Origin: an uncultured Clostridia bacterium
Lineage (GTDB): Bacteria; Bacillota; Clostridia; Oscillospirales; Ruminococcaceae
Reading direction: 5' to 3'
DNA length: 64,000 nt
NCBI GenBank assembly: GCA_947625375.1
Contig: CANQOC010000009.1
Span: 1 to 64,000 of the forward strand
Shown here one piece after another: positions 53,710 to 61,600 of the stretch; position 1 is the first letter of the stretch; each line of letters starts with the position of its first letter. The notes under the pieces are model-generated. The model did no database searches. It was not told the origin of the DNA and saw only the letters and a list, made by a program, of their open reading frames with translations. The position numbers and the translations under genes are program-made.

Positions 53710-53743
53710 CACGCTGCATACCTCCCCAAATTAGTATTTTTTA

Positions 53744-53772
53744 ATTATAGCACATATCTCATATTATTTCAA
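53744..53772 (-). promoter_or_regulatory. Sigma-A promoter of the GHL10 lipoprotein operon
   Basis: Minus strand: TTGAAA (53767-53772), 17-bp spacer, perfect TATAAT (53744-53749), followed by GGGGAGGT as ribosome site. Confidence 0.82.
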
Positions 53773-53800
53773 GGGGTAAGCGCGCAAATTAAGAAACCTA

Positions 53801-55000
53801 TTACCCGCGGACGGCTTTGACGAACTGTTTCTTGCCCTTGCGGATAATTCTTCCGTCTCCGATTGTCACGACGGTGTTCACGTCGGATATCTTTTCGTCG
53901 TCGACGCTGACTCCGCCCTGCTGGATAAGGCGCCTTGCCTCGCCCTTTGACGGCGCGAGCTTCGACATGACCATAAGGTCAAGGAGTCCGATTTCGTCGG
54001 CGTCAACCGAAACGGTCGGCATATTCTCGCTTGAACCTGCGCCGCCGAAGACGGCCCTTGCGGCGTCGAGTGCCTTTTGCGCCTCTTCTTCGCCGTGAAC
54101 GAGCTTTGTCAGCTCAAAGGCGAGGATTTCCTTGGCGCGGTTGAGCTCGCTCCCCTCCCAGCTCTCCATTCTTTTTATCTCGTCGAGCGGGATAAAGGTA
54201 AGCATCTTTATGCACTTGATGACATCGGCGTCGCCGACGTTTCTCCAATACTGGAAGAAATCATAGGGCGGGGTCTTGTTCGGGTCGAGCCAGACGGCGT
54301 TTCCGGCGGTCTTTCCCATCTTCATGCCGTTCGAGTCGGTCAGAAGGGTGATTGTCATCGCCGAGGCGTCCTTTCCGAGCTTGCGGCGGATAAGCTCGGT
54401 TCCCCCGAGCATATTCGACCACTGGTCGTCGCCGCCGAACTGAAGGCTGCACCCGTAGTTCTTAAAGAGATAGTAGAAGTCGTACGACTGCATAATCATA
54501 TAGTTGAATTCGAGGAAGGAGAGGCCCTTCTCCATTCTCTGCTTATAGCACTCGGCGCGGAGCATGTTGTTGACCGAGAAGCATGCGCCGACTTCGCGCA
54601 GAAGGTCGACATAGTTGAGATTCAGGAGCCAGTCGGCGTTGTTGACCATCATCGCCTTGCCCTCGCCGAATTCGATGAAGCGGGACATCTGCTTTTTAAA
54701 GCACTCGGCATTGTGGTCGATGTCCTCGCGGGTCAGCATTTTTCTCATGTCGCTTCTTCCCGAAGGGTCGCCGATCATCGTCGTTCCGCCGCCGATAAGC
54801 GCGATAGGCTTATTTCCCGCCATCTGGAGGCGCTTCATTAGCGACAGCGCCATAAAGTGACCGGCGGTAAGGCTGTCGGCGGTGCAGTCGAAGCCGATAT
54901 AAAATGTCGCCTTCCCGTTGTTGATAAGGTCGCGGATAAGCGGCTCATCGGTAACCTGTGCGATAAGTCCGCGCTCCTTAAGTTCTTCATAAATACCCAT
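53801..55000 (-). CDS. tyrS: Tyrosyl-tRNA synthetase
   Basis: A 399-residue class I TyrRS: HIGH-type motif [10 protein letters not shown] (near 45), tyrosine-binding [10 protein letters not shown] (near 190), KMSKS-type [10 protein letters not shown] (near 230) and a C-terminal S4 domain (about 335-399). ATG at 55000 with AAGGAG. A longer in-frame reading extends into the T-box terminator and is not real. Controlled by the leader described next. Confidence 0.96.
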   Translation of the reverse strand: MGIYEELKERGLIAQVTDEPLIRDLINNGKATFYIGFDCTADSLTAGHFMALSLMKRLQMAGNKPIALIGGGTTMIGDPSGRSDMRKMLTREDIDHNAECFKKQMSRFIEFGEGKAMMVNNADWLLNLNYVDLLREVGACFSVNNMLRAECYKQRMEKGLSFLEFNYMIMQSYDFYYLFKNYGCSLQFGGDDQWSNMLGGTELIRRKLGKDASAMTITLLTDSNGMKMGKTAGNAVWLDPNKTPPYDFFQYWRNVGDADVIKCIKMLTFIPLDEIKRMESWEGSELNRAKEILAFELTKLVHGEEEAQKALDAARAVFGGAGSSENMPTVSVDADEIGLLDLMVMSKLAPSKGEARRLIQQGGVSVDDEKISDVNTVVTIGDGRIIRKGKKQFVKAVRG

Positions 55001-55019
55001 ATTTCTTCTCCTTTTCTTC

Positions 55020-55271
55020 AAAAAAAGCCCCCGGCAAAAGCCGAGGGCGATTATTACCGCGGTACCACCTCTGTTCACAGCGGGGGATATCCCCTCTGCC
55101 TCAGGGCGCTTTAACGGGCGCACCCGCGCTCCCCTACTAAACGGTTCAGGGAGCGGACTCGGGGATGTATTCGCCGGCGGGGGTCATGCTTTCTCACAGC
55201 GGCCGAAAGCTCTCTTTAATGACCTGTCCGCGGTTACTTGTTCCCGTCACAGTCGGTATAATATCGAATTG
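55020..55271 (-). promoter_or_regulatory. T-box riboswitch, tyrosine-specific
   Basis: The leader before tyrS has every T-box part in order on the minus strand: stem I with AGAGAGC, the specifier bulge GAATACA with TAC (Tyr) at 55167-55169, the T-box AGGTGGTACCGCGG (about 55057-55070), and a terminator with CCCTCGGC/GCCGGGGG and a seven-T run next to 55020. Uncharged tRNA-Tyr would favour the antiterminator and allow tyrS expression. The start point is inferred from the promoter. Confidence 0.95.
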
Positions 55272-55277
55272 TTCTGC

Positions 55278-55306
55278 ATTATATCACAACGTCGGGAAAA
55301 TGTCAA
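55278..55306 (-). promoter_or_regulatory. Perfect-consensus sigma-A promoter of tyrS
   Basis: Minus strand: TTGACA (55301-55306), 17-bp spacer, TATAAT (55278-55283), both hexamers exact. It fits a gene whose control is at termination and not initiation. Confidence 0.92.
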
Positions 55307-55321
55307 GACAAAAATCACATG

Positions 55322-55930
55322 TTATTCCGTGAACATCGACTCAATATCCGCAACCGGCGTTCCGTCCATGACGGTGACGTTTACGTTAATCAGCACTCCC
55401 TTTTCGACAGCGACATATCCCGCCTGTTCAAAGTTCATGCCCTCATAGACGGCCGATGCGCCGAATTTGTGAAACTCGATGCCGCTGAGCTCAACGACGT
55501 CGTGGCCGGTAAAGGTATAGCTCATGCCGATTGCTTCGCCGAAGGACTTTATCGACTCCTCGATTTCGTCGAGCGCGCCGGCATAGTCCACCTCCCCGGT
55601 ATTCCCGACGATTTTAAGGATACAGCTTATGTTGTTTCCGGTCTCGGGGTCGGTCAGGAACATGTCGTAATACTCTTCCCCCATTTCGAGCTCGACTCCG
55701 CCCTCTTCAAGAAGGTCGGCGGTGACACCCGTCATCTCGGCAATTTCGTCGTCGCTCATAAATGTCCAGTCCGACGGCTTCGTCAGCTTTAGTCCGAGGT
55801 ATTCGTTTTCATATGTATCCCCCGAACAACTGCCCTTGAGTTCGTCATAGGTCGGAAGCTTTGATACCGCACAGCCGCAGAGCGAGAGCATTACAGCTGC
55901 GGAGATGATGACTGCAAAAAGCTTTTTCAT
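55322..55930 (-). CDS. Lipoprotein of unknown function
   Basis: A 202-residue protein with a lipoprotein signal (KKLFAVIISAAVMLSLCGC; Cys20 lipidated) followed by a compact domain with NEYLGLKLTKPSDWTFMSDDEI, a pattern seen in short clostridial lipoproteins that resemble PsbP/DUF-type domains. I do not recognise a specific function. ATG at 55930 with AGGGGGAT. Own promoter; ends 15 bp before the tyrS promoter. Confidence 0.75.
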   Translation of the reverse strand: MKKLFAVIISAAVMLSLCGCAVSKLPTYDELKGSCSGDTYENEYLGLKLTKPSDWTFMSDDEIAEMTGVTADLLEEGGVELEMGEEYYDMFLTDPETGNNISCILKIVGNTGEVDYAGALDEIEESIKSFGEAIGMSYTFTGHDVVELSGIEFHKFGASAVYEGMNFEQAGYVAVEKGVLINVNVTVMDGTPVADIESMFTE

Positions 55931-55964
55931 ATTTATCCCCCTGAAAGTTAAAGTTGATATATTT

Positions 55965-55993
55965 ATTTTATCATTATCAGGGGAGGTTGTCAA
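55965..55993 (-). promoter_or_regulatory. Sigma-A promoter of the 55.3-kb lipoprotein
   Basis: Minus strand: perfect TTGACA (55988-55993), 17-bp spacer, TAAAAT (55965-55970), 35 bp before the ATG. Confidence 0.82.
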
Positions 55994-56009
55994 GCGCAAG
56001 GTGCGCCAA

Positions 56010-56032
56010 GATGTGGCCTAAGCGGCCACATC
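56010..56032. repeat. 9-bp perfect hairpin
   Basis: GATGTGGCC and GGCCACATC pair around TAAGC. It marks the start of the gene-free stretch between the lipoprotein and sigG and has no U-tract. Confidence 0.7.
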
Positions 56033-56033
56033 A

Positions 56034-56075
56034 AGAAGACAGAAGTTAGAAGTCAGAGGTCAGAATTTAGAGGTG
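56034..56075. repeat. Six tandem degenerate heptamers (AGAAGTC-like)
   Basis: Consecutive 7-nt units read AGAAGAC, AGAAGTT, AGAAGTC, AGAGGTC, AGAATTT, AGAGGTG without gaps. Short tandem heptamers of this kind occur between genes in several bacterial groups; their function is unknown. Confidence 0.75.
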
Positions 56076-56096
56076 TCGCCTTCGGCGACGTTTTTT
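56075..56096 (+). terminator. Orphan terminator-like hairpin, plus strand
   Basis: GTCGCC (56075-56080) and GGCGAC (56084-56089) enclose TTC, followed by G and six T. It faces the plus strand, on which no gene lies upstream for kilobases. It is either a relic or the end of a small plus-strand transcript covering the heptamers. Confidence 0.45.
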
Positions 56097-56208
56097 AAGA
56101 ATAGGATAATGCGAGCAGAATGGACACTCCCACGACTACCGACGCAAGGTGCCGCCATGCTGTCGCATGACGGTATCTTAAGGGGACGCCCTCTCTTACA
56201 GTGGCGTC

Positions 56209-56484
56209 AAGGCGTCGCCCGAATGACTACGGTTTCGTACTTTCGTCAGCGACGCCTAAGCAAAGGCTTCGCCTTTGCCCTCATTTTGATGTAATCGACA
56301 ATTCGCAGGATTGTTTTTGCAATTCACCCCTTGCGGAGCGCACTTCGTAGGGGATTTCGCGCTCTGCGGAGCGCGACCAGAGGCTCCTCGCCTCTGGACC
56401 GGTGCACGCCGGTTTTGTCTGCAAGACGACCGAAGCGGTTCGGTATCGCGAGGGCGGTCGAGCAGGAACAAAACCGGCTTGCAC
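56209..56484. repeat. Hairpin-dense non-coding block (REP/MITE-like)
   Basis: A chain of palindromes fills this block: GGCGTCGC/GCGACGCC (56211-56218, 56249-56256), GCAAAGGC/GCCTTTGC (56260-56278), CGCGCTC/GAGCGCG (56358-56375), CCAGAGGC/GCCTCTGG (56377-56397), and a compound stem from 56402 to 56484 built on GCCGGTTTTGT/ACAAAACCGGC with flanking and inner pairs. I see no transposase. Two unsupported minus-strand reading frames overlap it. The remaining sequence from 56097 to 56534 holds nothing else I can identify. Confidence 0.7.
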
Positions 56485-56534
56485 AGTGAGCACTTTTGAA
56501 AAAGGCTCAAGCGAAAACTTTTGATTTTTGGAAG

Positions 56535-57305
56535 CTAAACCTTCGATTTAATACGGTTGAGGGCGCTCTTTTCGAGTCGGGAGACCTGTGCCTGAGAAAT
56601 GCCGATTTCCTTTGCGACCTCGACCTGCGTCTTCCCCTGATAAAACCGAAGATAGAGTATGTTCTTCTCGCGTTCCGAGAGCATCAATATCGCCTCGCGG
56701 AGCATTATCTCGTCAATCCACCCCTCGTCGCTCGAACGGTCGCCGAGCTGGTCGAGCATATAGAGGACGTCCCCCGAATTCGAGTAGACCGGCTCATAAA
56801 TCGACACCGGCTCGCTCACCGATTCAAGTGCAAAGACGACCTCCGACTTCGGCACTCCGAGCGCCTTCGCAACCTCGTCGGCTGTCGGCTCGCGGTCGCT
56901 TCCGGCGGTCAGCGACTCCTTGACCTGCATCGCGCGGTAAGCAAGGTCCCTTGTCGAACGGCTGACGCGGATTGAGTTGTTGTCGCGAAGATATCTTCTC
57001 AGCTCGCCCGATATCATCGGCACGGCATATGTCGAAAATCTCACGTCGAGCGAGAGGTCGAAGTTGTCAATCGCCTTAATCAGTCCGACGACTCCGACCT
57101 GAAAAAGATCGTCCGGCTGTGCCCCTCGGTTCATAAACTTTTGTATAACACTCAGCACCAGCCTCAGATTCCCCTCGATAAGCTCCTCGCGGGCGGCCCT
57201 GTCCCCTCCTCTCGCCTTTTTTAAAAGCTCTGTCTTCTCGTCCTCCGTCAAAAGCTTCAGCTTTGAGGTGTTGACCCCGCTGATTTCGACTTTATTGTAC
57301 TGCAT
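56535..57305 (-). CDS. sigG: RNA polymerase sigma-G factor
   Basis: A 256-residue SigG, the late forespore sigma factor. N-terminus NKVEISGVNTSKLKLL is the diagnostic SigG/anti-sigma-contacting segment; region 2 (DDLFQVGVVGLIKAIDNFDL, RFSTYAVPMI, GELRRYLRDNN) and region 4 (GKTQVEVAKEIGISQAQVSRLEK) are complete. ATG at 57305 with GGGAG upstream. It follows sigE by 86 bp in the standard spoIIGA-sigE-sigG order. No clear sigma-F/sigma-G promoter seen in that gap. Confidence 0.96.
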   Translation of the reverse strand: MQYNKVEISGVNTSKLKLLTEDEKTELLKKARGGDRAAREELIEGNLRLVLSVIQKFMNRGAQPDDLFQVGVVGLIKAIDNFDLSLDVRFSTYAVPMISGELRRYLRDNNSIRVSRSTRDLAYRAMQVKESLTAGSDREPTADEVAKALGVPKSEVVFALESVSEPVSIYEPVYSNSGDVLYMLDQLGDRSSDEGWIDEIMLREAILMLSEREKNILYLRFYQGKTQVEVAKEIGISQAQVSRLEKSALNRIKSKV

Positions 57306-57391
57306 GGCAATCTCCCGAACGGTTTTGAGATAATTATTGCCATCGCAGAGCCGAGCTATTCAGAAGTTATAAAGACATTATATGGAAGAAT

Positions 57392-58096
57392 TCAGCAGAT
57401 TGCCTCGAGCTCTTTTTTAAGGTCTCTTAGAATCCGCTTTTCAAGGCGGGAGATATACGACTGCGATATCCCGATGACGTCGGCGACCTCCTTTTGGGTC
57501 ATCTCGCGCCCGCCGAGTAGTCCGAAGCGCATCTGCATGATGAACCGCTCGCGTCCTCCGAGCTTTTCGACCGCCTCTATCAGCAGTCTTTTCTCGGTCT
57601 CGCTTTCAAGCCGGCTCCCGACCTCGTCGGCGTCGGTCCCGAGGACGTCGGACAGCAAAAGCTCGTTGCCGTCCCAATCGATATTGAGCGGCTCGTCAAT
57701 CGAGATTTCGTTGCGCTGCTGGCTCGTCTTTCTTAGGTACATCAGTATCTCGTTTTCGATGCAGCGCGAGGCATACGTCGCGAGCTTGATGTTCTTGTCG
57801 GGGTCGAAGGTGTTGACCGCCTTAATCAGTCCGATTGTGCCGATTGACACAAGGTCTTCGACGCCGATTCCCGTCGACTCAAACTTTTTCGAGATATATA
57901 CCACAAGCCGAAGATTATGCGTAATAAGCCGCTCGCGCGCCTTTTTCGGCTCGGTTTTAAGCATGTCGAAGACCTCGCGCTCCTCCTCCGGCCTTAACGG
58001 CGGGGGGAGGGTGTCCGGCCCGTTTATGTAATCGACGGAGGCTTTTGAATCGAAAATCCGCCTGATAAATTCCTTGACTGACACTAAAAGATTCAT
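57392..58096 (-). CDS. sigE: RNA polymerase sigma-E factor (pro-sigma-E)
   Basis: A 234-residue mother-cell sigma factor. The first 25-30 residues ([12 protein letters not shown] ... [13 protein letters not shown]) match the membrane-associated pro-sequence removed by SpoIIGA. Region 2 ([31 protein letters not shown]) and region 4 ([24 protein letters not shown]) are complete. Located 4 bp after spoIIGA. Would direct yqfCD, yunB, ylbJ and spoIIIA in this window. Confidence 0.96.
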   Translation of the reverse strand: MNLLVSVKEFIRRIFDSKASVDYINGPDTLPPPLRPEEEREVFDMLKTEPKKARERLITHNLRLVVYISKKFESTGIGVEDLVSIGTIGLIKAVNTFDPDKNIKLATYASRCIENEILMYLRKTSQQRNEISIDEPLNIDWDGNELLLSDVLGTDADEVGSRLESETEKRLLIEAVEKLGGRERFIMQMRFGLLGGREMTQKEVADVIGISQSYISRLEKRILRDLKKELEAIC

Positions 58097-58100
58097 CTTT

Positions 58101-58910
58101 CTATCCCCTTTCGGTATTTCCTAAAATTTCCGGACTGAACACGGCGCGGCGCTCTCCGCCCATCGGCAGTCCCGCGACAAGCGCCTTTGCGGCATATTTT
58201 CTTCCCGAGCCGTCGGTGACGGTAAGCTCGTCGGGCATCGCGGCATATAATATCCCCTCGCCGGCGACCGTCCGATACGGCACCGCCCTCAAATACCCCT
58301 CGACCGGGATATCAACGCCGGTGCAGATGATTACCGGAAGTCCCGAAAAGAGGTCGCGGGCGCGGTTACCGGTGTCGGCAAGTCCGTCAAGTGAATATGC
58401 TTTACACCCGATTCTGAACTCGACTCGGTATGAATTCCTCTCGCCGAATTTGGAGTCAAAGAGCTTTGATATCCGGCACACAATGAGATATATGACCGCG
58501 GTCGAAACAATCAGCGCGGTCGGGGATATGCTCATATAGATGAACCCGCCGGAAACCGCGACGGGGCGCGCTCCGATTGCGTTCTGAATAAGAATCAGTG
58601 CGGCGCAGACCAGCATATTGCTCCCCAGAAACGCGGCGGACAGAAGCATAAGCTTTTTAAGAGATATCCTCCAAAATCCGACGGCGGTTATCAGTATGCA
58701 GGACAGGACTTTCAGCACCGCAAGTGTAAAGGCGATAGCCTTGCCATGCGTCGAAAGCAGTATCATCAGCGAACAGAGTCCACCGACGACGGAAGCGGCG
58801 GCGCGGTTTATCGGACGGCTCGGTGTGCGGGTCAGCGCGGCGGTAAGGCTCAGAAGCAGCCATGTCATATATGTGTTCACCGCCCAGAGGACGTCTATGT
58901 ATATCTCCAT
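58101..58910 (-). CDS. spoIIGA: Sigma-E processing peptidase SpoIIGA
   Basis: A 269-residue aspartic protease with five N-terminal transmembrane helices and a C-terminal protease domain; the catalytic Asp is in GLADTGN (Asp179). It cleaves pro-sigma-E in the mother cell after a forespore signal. ATG at 58910 chosen, as [12 protein letters not shown] matches the family start and GGTGA is 5 nt upstream; an adjacent ATG (58913) is possible. Confidence 0.94.
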   Translation of the reverse strand: MEIYIDVLWAVNTYMTWLLLSLTAALTRTPSRPINRAAASVVGGLCSLMILLSTHGKAIAFTLAVLKVLSCILITAVGFWRISLKKLMLLSAAFLGSNMLVCAALILIQNAIGARPVAVSGGFIYMSISPTALIVSTAVIYLIVCRISKLFDSKFGERNSYRVEFRIGCKAYSLDGLADTGNRARDLFSGLPVIICTGVDIPVEGYLRAVPYRTVAGEGILYAAMPDELTVTDGSGRKYAAKALVAGLPMGGERRAVFSPEILGNTERG

Positions 58911-58926
58911 CATCGTCACCGCTATT

Positions 58927-58960
58927 ATTTTAGACCCGTCCGAGCGGGATTTTTGTCGTT
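58927..58960 (-). promoter_or_regulatory. Possible Spo0A box and -10 before spoIIGA
   Basis: TTTGTCGTT (58952-58960, plus strand) matches seven of nine positions of the Spo0A box TTTGTCRAA. A minus-strand TAAAAT (58927-58932) lies 19 bp downstream of it, near the spacing used by the Spo0A-activated spoIIG promoter, which lacks a normal -35. Suggestive only. Confidence 0.35.
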
Positions 58961-58970
58961 TCGGGGACAT

Positions 58971-59001
58971 AAAAAACCGCCTCCGGATATCCGGAAGCGG
59001 T
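58971..59001 (-). terminator. Intrinsic terminator after the M18 aminopeptidase
   Basis: Minus strand ACCGC-T-TCCGGA and TCCGGA-G-GCGGT form a near-perfect 12-pair stem ending in six T. It separates the prfA-to-aminopeptidase operon from spoIIGA. Confidence 0.88.
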
Positions 59002-59013
59002 CGGTGATTTATC

Positions 59014-60414
59014 TTATTTTATGAACGCGGAGAAGCCCTTATACGCCATATACACGTCAAGCTTCGACGTCACCTCGAACGGAGAGTGCATACAAAGGAC
59101 CGGAACGCCGACGTCGACGACCTCGATGTCCATGTTCCCGATATATGCCGCGACGGTTCCGCCGCCCCCGAGGTCGACTCTTCCAAGCTCGGTCGTCTGC
59201 CAGATGACGCCGTTTTCGTCGAAGACGCGCCTTACCTGCGATACGAACTCGGCGCTTGCATCGTTACAGCCGCTCTTTCCGCGCGAGCCGGTGAACTTGC
59301 ACATCGCGAGGCCGTAGTTGCAATAGCTTGCGTTCTTCGGGTCGTGGACGTCGGTAAAGGTCGGGTCGAACGCCGCCGTGACGTCCGCCGAAAGGCACTT
59401 TGAGTTGCGGATAACGGTGTATGCCGGAACGTCCTGCATATCGGCGAGGGATTCGAGGAAGTGCCTCAGATAGTCGCTGTTGAGACCGGTCGGGCCGACG
59501 CTTCCGATTTCCTCTTTGTCGGTGAGGACGGCGACGGCGGTGTACTCGGGGTTGTCGCAGTCGAGGATTGCCTCGAGCGCGGGATATGCGCAAACGCGGT
59601 CGTCCTGTCCGTATGCGCCGATAAGACCGCAGTCGAGACCGACGTTCTTCGCCTTAAACGCCGGAACGATTTCAAGCTCTGCGGACACGAAGTCGTCCTC
59701 GGTTATGCCGTACTTTTCGTTGAGTATCTTCATCACGTTGAGCTTTATCTTCTCGGAGACGTCGTCGTCCCTGAACGGTCTGCTCCCGATGAGGACGTTG
59801 AGCTCCTCGCCCTTGATTCCGTCGGCAAGGGTGCGCTTCGACTGCTCCTGTGCAAGATGGGGAAGGAGGTCGGTGATGGTGAAAACGGGGTCGGAGTCGT
59901 CCTCGCCGATGTTCACGGTGACTCCCGAGCCGTCGGCCTTATAGATGACGCCGTGGAGCGCGAGCGGGATTGTCACCCACTGATATTTTCTCACGCCGCC
60001 GTAGTAATGCGTCTTTAAAAGCGCAAACTCCGAGGTCTCATAGAGCGGGTGCTGCTTAAGGTCGAGGCGGGGCGAGTCGATGTGCGCCGCAAGGAGCCTT
60101 ACGCCGTTTTCGAGCGAATTTTTACCGATGACCGCGAGAATAAGGCTCTTTCCGCGGACGTTGAGATAAACCTTTTCGCCGGCCCGATATACCTTTCCGA
60201 ACTCATAGGGCGTAAAGCCGTTGGCTTCGGCAAGGGCGACCGACGCTGTGACAGCTTCGCGCTCGGTCTTGGCGTCGTCCAAAAACTTCATATAGCCCTC
60301 GCAGAAGGCGTCGGCGCGCTCGGTCTCGGCGGCATCGGTCTTTAAAAGTCCGTTCTTCTTTTGGGTGAGGAGCTTTTCTTCAAGCGCCTTCCCGGCTGAT
60401 TTTTCTTCTGACAT
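59014..60414 (-). CDS. M18-family aminopeptidase
   Basis: A 466-residue M18 zinc aminopeptidase (aspartyl aminopeptidase/LAP4 type). Ligands and catalytic residues are visible: AAHIDSPRLDL (near 110), TDKEEIGSVG (near 295), DPTF-TDVHDP, and CMHSPFEV (near 440). Releases N-terminal acidic or neutral residues from peptides. Last gene of the operon, 18 bp after the transglycosylase, followed by a terminator. Confidence 0.93.
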   Translation of the reverse strand: MSEEKSAGKALEEKLLTQKKNGLLKTDAAETERADAFCEGYMKFLDDAKTEREAVTASVALAEANGFTPYEFGKVYRAGEKVYLNVRGKSLILAVIGKNSLENGVRLLAAHIDSPRLDLKQHPLYETSEFALLKTHYYGGVRKYQWVTIPLALHGVIYKADGSGVTVNIGEDDSDPVFTITDLLPHLAQEQSKRTLADGIKGEELNVLIGSRPFRDDDVSEKIKLNVMKILNEKYGITEDDFVSAELEIVPAFKAKNVGLDCGLIGAYGQDDRVCAYPALEAILDCDNPEYTAVAVLTDKEEIGSVGPTGLNSDYLRHFLESLADMQDVPAYTVIRNSKCLSADVTAAFDPTFTDVHDPKNASYCNYGLAMCKFTGSRGKSGCNDASAEFVSQVRRVFDENGVIWQTTELGRVDLGGGGTVAAYIGNMDIEVVDVGVPVLCMHSPFEVTSKLDVYMAYKGFSAFIK

Positions 60415-60432
60415 ATTGATTGCCTTCCTTTC

Positions 60433-60996
60433 TTAACCGTTCAGTTTATTCTGATACTTTTCGTATGCCTTGAGAATTTTGCGGACATAGTGCCGGGTGT
60501 TTGTCCCCTGTATGTCCTCGGGAGTGACGTTAAGCGGGTCGACCTCGCCGCTTTCAATCCAGCTGTCGACCATCGTCATGCCCGCGTGATATGCCGCGGC
60601 GGTAAGCTCGACGCTTCCGTAACGGTCATAGAGATATCCGACGAGATATGTCCCGAACATAATGCTGTACTCGGGGTCATAGAGGTCCTCGAAGCGCAGG
60701 TCCTCGCGCTTTAAGCGCCAAGCGGTCCAGTCGAACGAGTCCTCAATCATCTGCATCAGTCCGATTGCGCCGACGTCGGAATGAGCGTCGGGGTCGAAGT
60801 TCGATTCGACCTTTATGACCGAATAGACGAGCGCGGGGTCGACCGAAAACTCGGCGCACCACTTCTCGACCTCTACTTTATATCCCGTTCGGTAGACCGC
60901 GTCGGTGACGGCACCCGGGATTATGTCGAACAAAAGAAACATCGCCGCGACGGCAAACGCCACCGCAACCGCAAATCTGAGCGCTTTTTTAAGCAT
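60433..60996 (-). CDS. Membrane-anchored lytic transglycosylase (SLT domain)
   Basis: A 187-residue protein with an N-terminal anchor (FAVAVAFAVAAMFLLFDIIPG) and a soluble lytic transglycosylase domain: VIKVESNFDP holds the catalytic Glu, with GAIGLMQM and AAYHAGMTMVDSW after it. Cleaves peptidoglycan glycan strands. The coaE-SLT pairing is common in Clostridia. 8-bp overlap with coaE. Confidence 0.93.
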   Translation of the reverse strand: MLKKALRFAVAVAFAVAAMFLLFDIIPGAVTDAVYRTGYKVEVEKWCAEFSVDPALVYSVIKVESNFDPDAHSDVGAIGLMQMIEDSFDWTAWRLKREDLRFEDLYDPEYSIMFGTYLVGYLYDRYGSVELTAAAYHAGMTMVDSWIESGEVDPLNVTPEDIQGTNTRHYVRKILKAYEKYQNKLNG

Positions 60997-61600
60997 TGAA
61001 GCGCTCCTTTACGGCCCTTGCGCAAGAAAGCGCCTTTTCGCGCAGCTCGTCAAGGCTCCCGGAGTTATTTATGACGGCGTCGAAGCGGTCGTAGAAGAAT
61101 TTTTCGGAATTCTGACTCGAAAGGCGGGATTTCGCAAGCTCGACCGGAACTCCGTCGCGCTCGAGGATTCTCTTAAGCTTCATGTCAAAGGGCGCGACAA
61201 CGCTTATGACGTATGAACAGATTTCGTTGAGACCGCTCTCGAAGAGCGTCGGCGCGTCTAAAACGACAATCCCCGAGCGGGTCTTGAGCTCGCGAATCTC
61301 GCGAAAGATGTCGTATACGATATATGGGAAGATGATTCCCTCGTACTGCGCGAGCTTTTTTCGGTCGTTGAACACAAGCGCGCCGATTTTTTGTCTCAAA
61401 AGCTTACCGTCCTCGACGCCGTCGGGAAACACCGCCTTTATATCCGAAAGAAATTCGGGGATATCGGCGGCGCGCCTCGCGGTTTTATCACAGTCGATTA
61501 CCGGAAGTCCGCAGTCGGAAAAGATTTCCGAGACCGTCGACTTTCCGGCGCCGCTCTGTCCGGTCAGTCCGACGACCGCCGCTCCGTCAAGAGAGTTCAT
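60989..61600 (-). CDS. coaE: Dephospho-CoA kinase
   Basis: A 203-residue CoaE, final step of CoA synthesis. P-loop GLTGQSGAGKST (near 11-22), DCDKTAR, and VLDAPTLFESG (near 100). ATG at 61600 overlaps the preceding stop (ATGA); a 30-residue upstream extension is a shadow. Confidence 0.95.
   Translation of the reverse strand: MNSLDGAAVVGLTGQSGAGKSTVSEIFSDCGLPVIDCDKTARRAADIPEFLSDIKAVFPDGVEDGKLLRQKIGALVFNDRKKLAQYEGIIFPYIVYDIFREIRELKTRSGIVVLDAPTLFESGLNEICSYVISVVAPFDMKLKRILERDGVPVELAKSRLSSQNSEKFFYDRFDAVINNSGSLDELREKALSCARAVKERFNA

Noticed and set aside
55001..55123. N-terminal extension of tyrS
   Set aside because: The extra 41 codons are encoded by the T-box terminator and antiterminator region and are absent from TyrRS proteins.
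56311..56499. Plus-strand frame of 62 codons in the same block
   Set aside because: Same reasons; it is the mirror of the repeat and not a gene.
56256..56510. Minus-strand frames of 84 and 70 codons over the hairpin block
   Set aside because: Both overlap the palindromes in two frames, have no ribosome site and show low-complexity Arg/Ser/Pro-rich composition. Similar frames are likely to appear wherever the repeat is copied.
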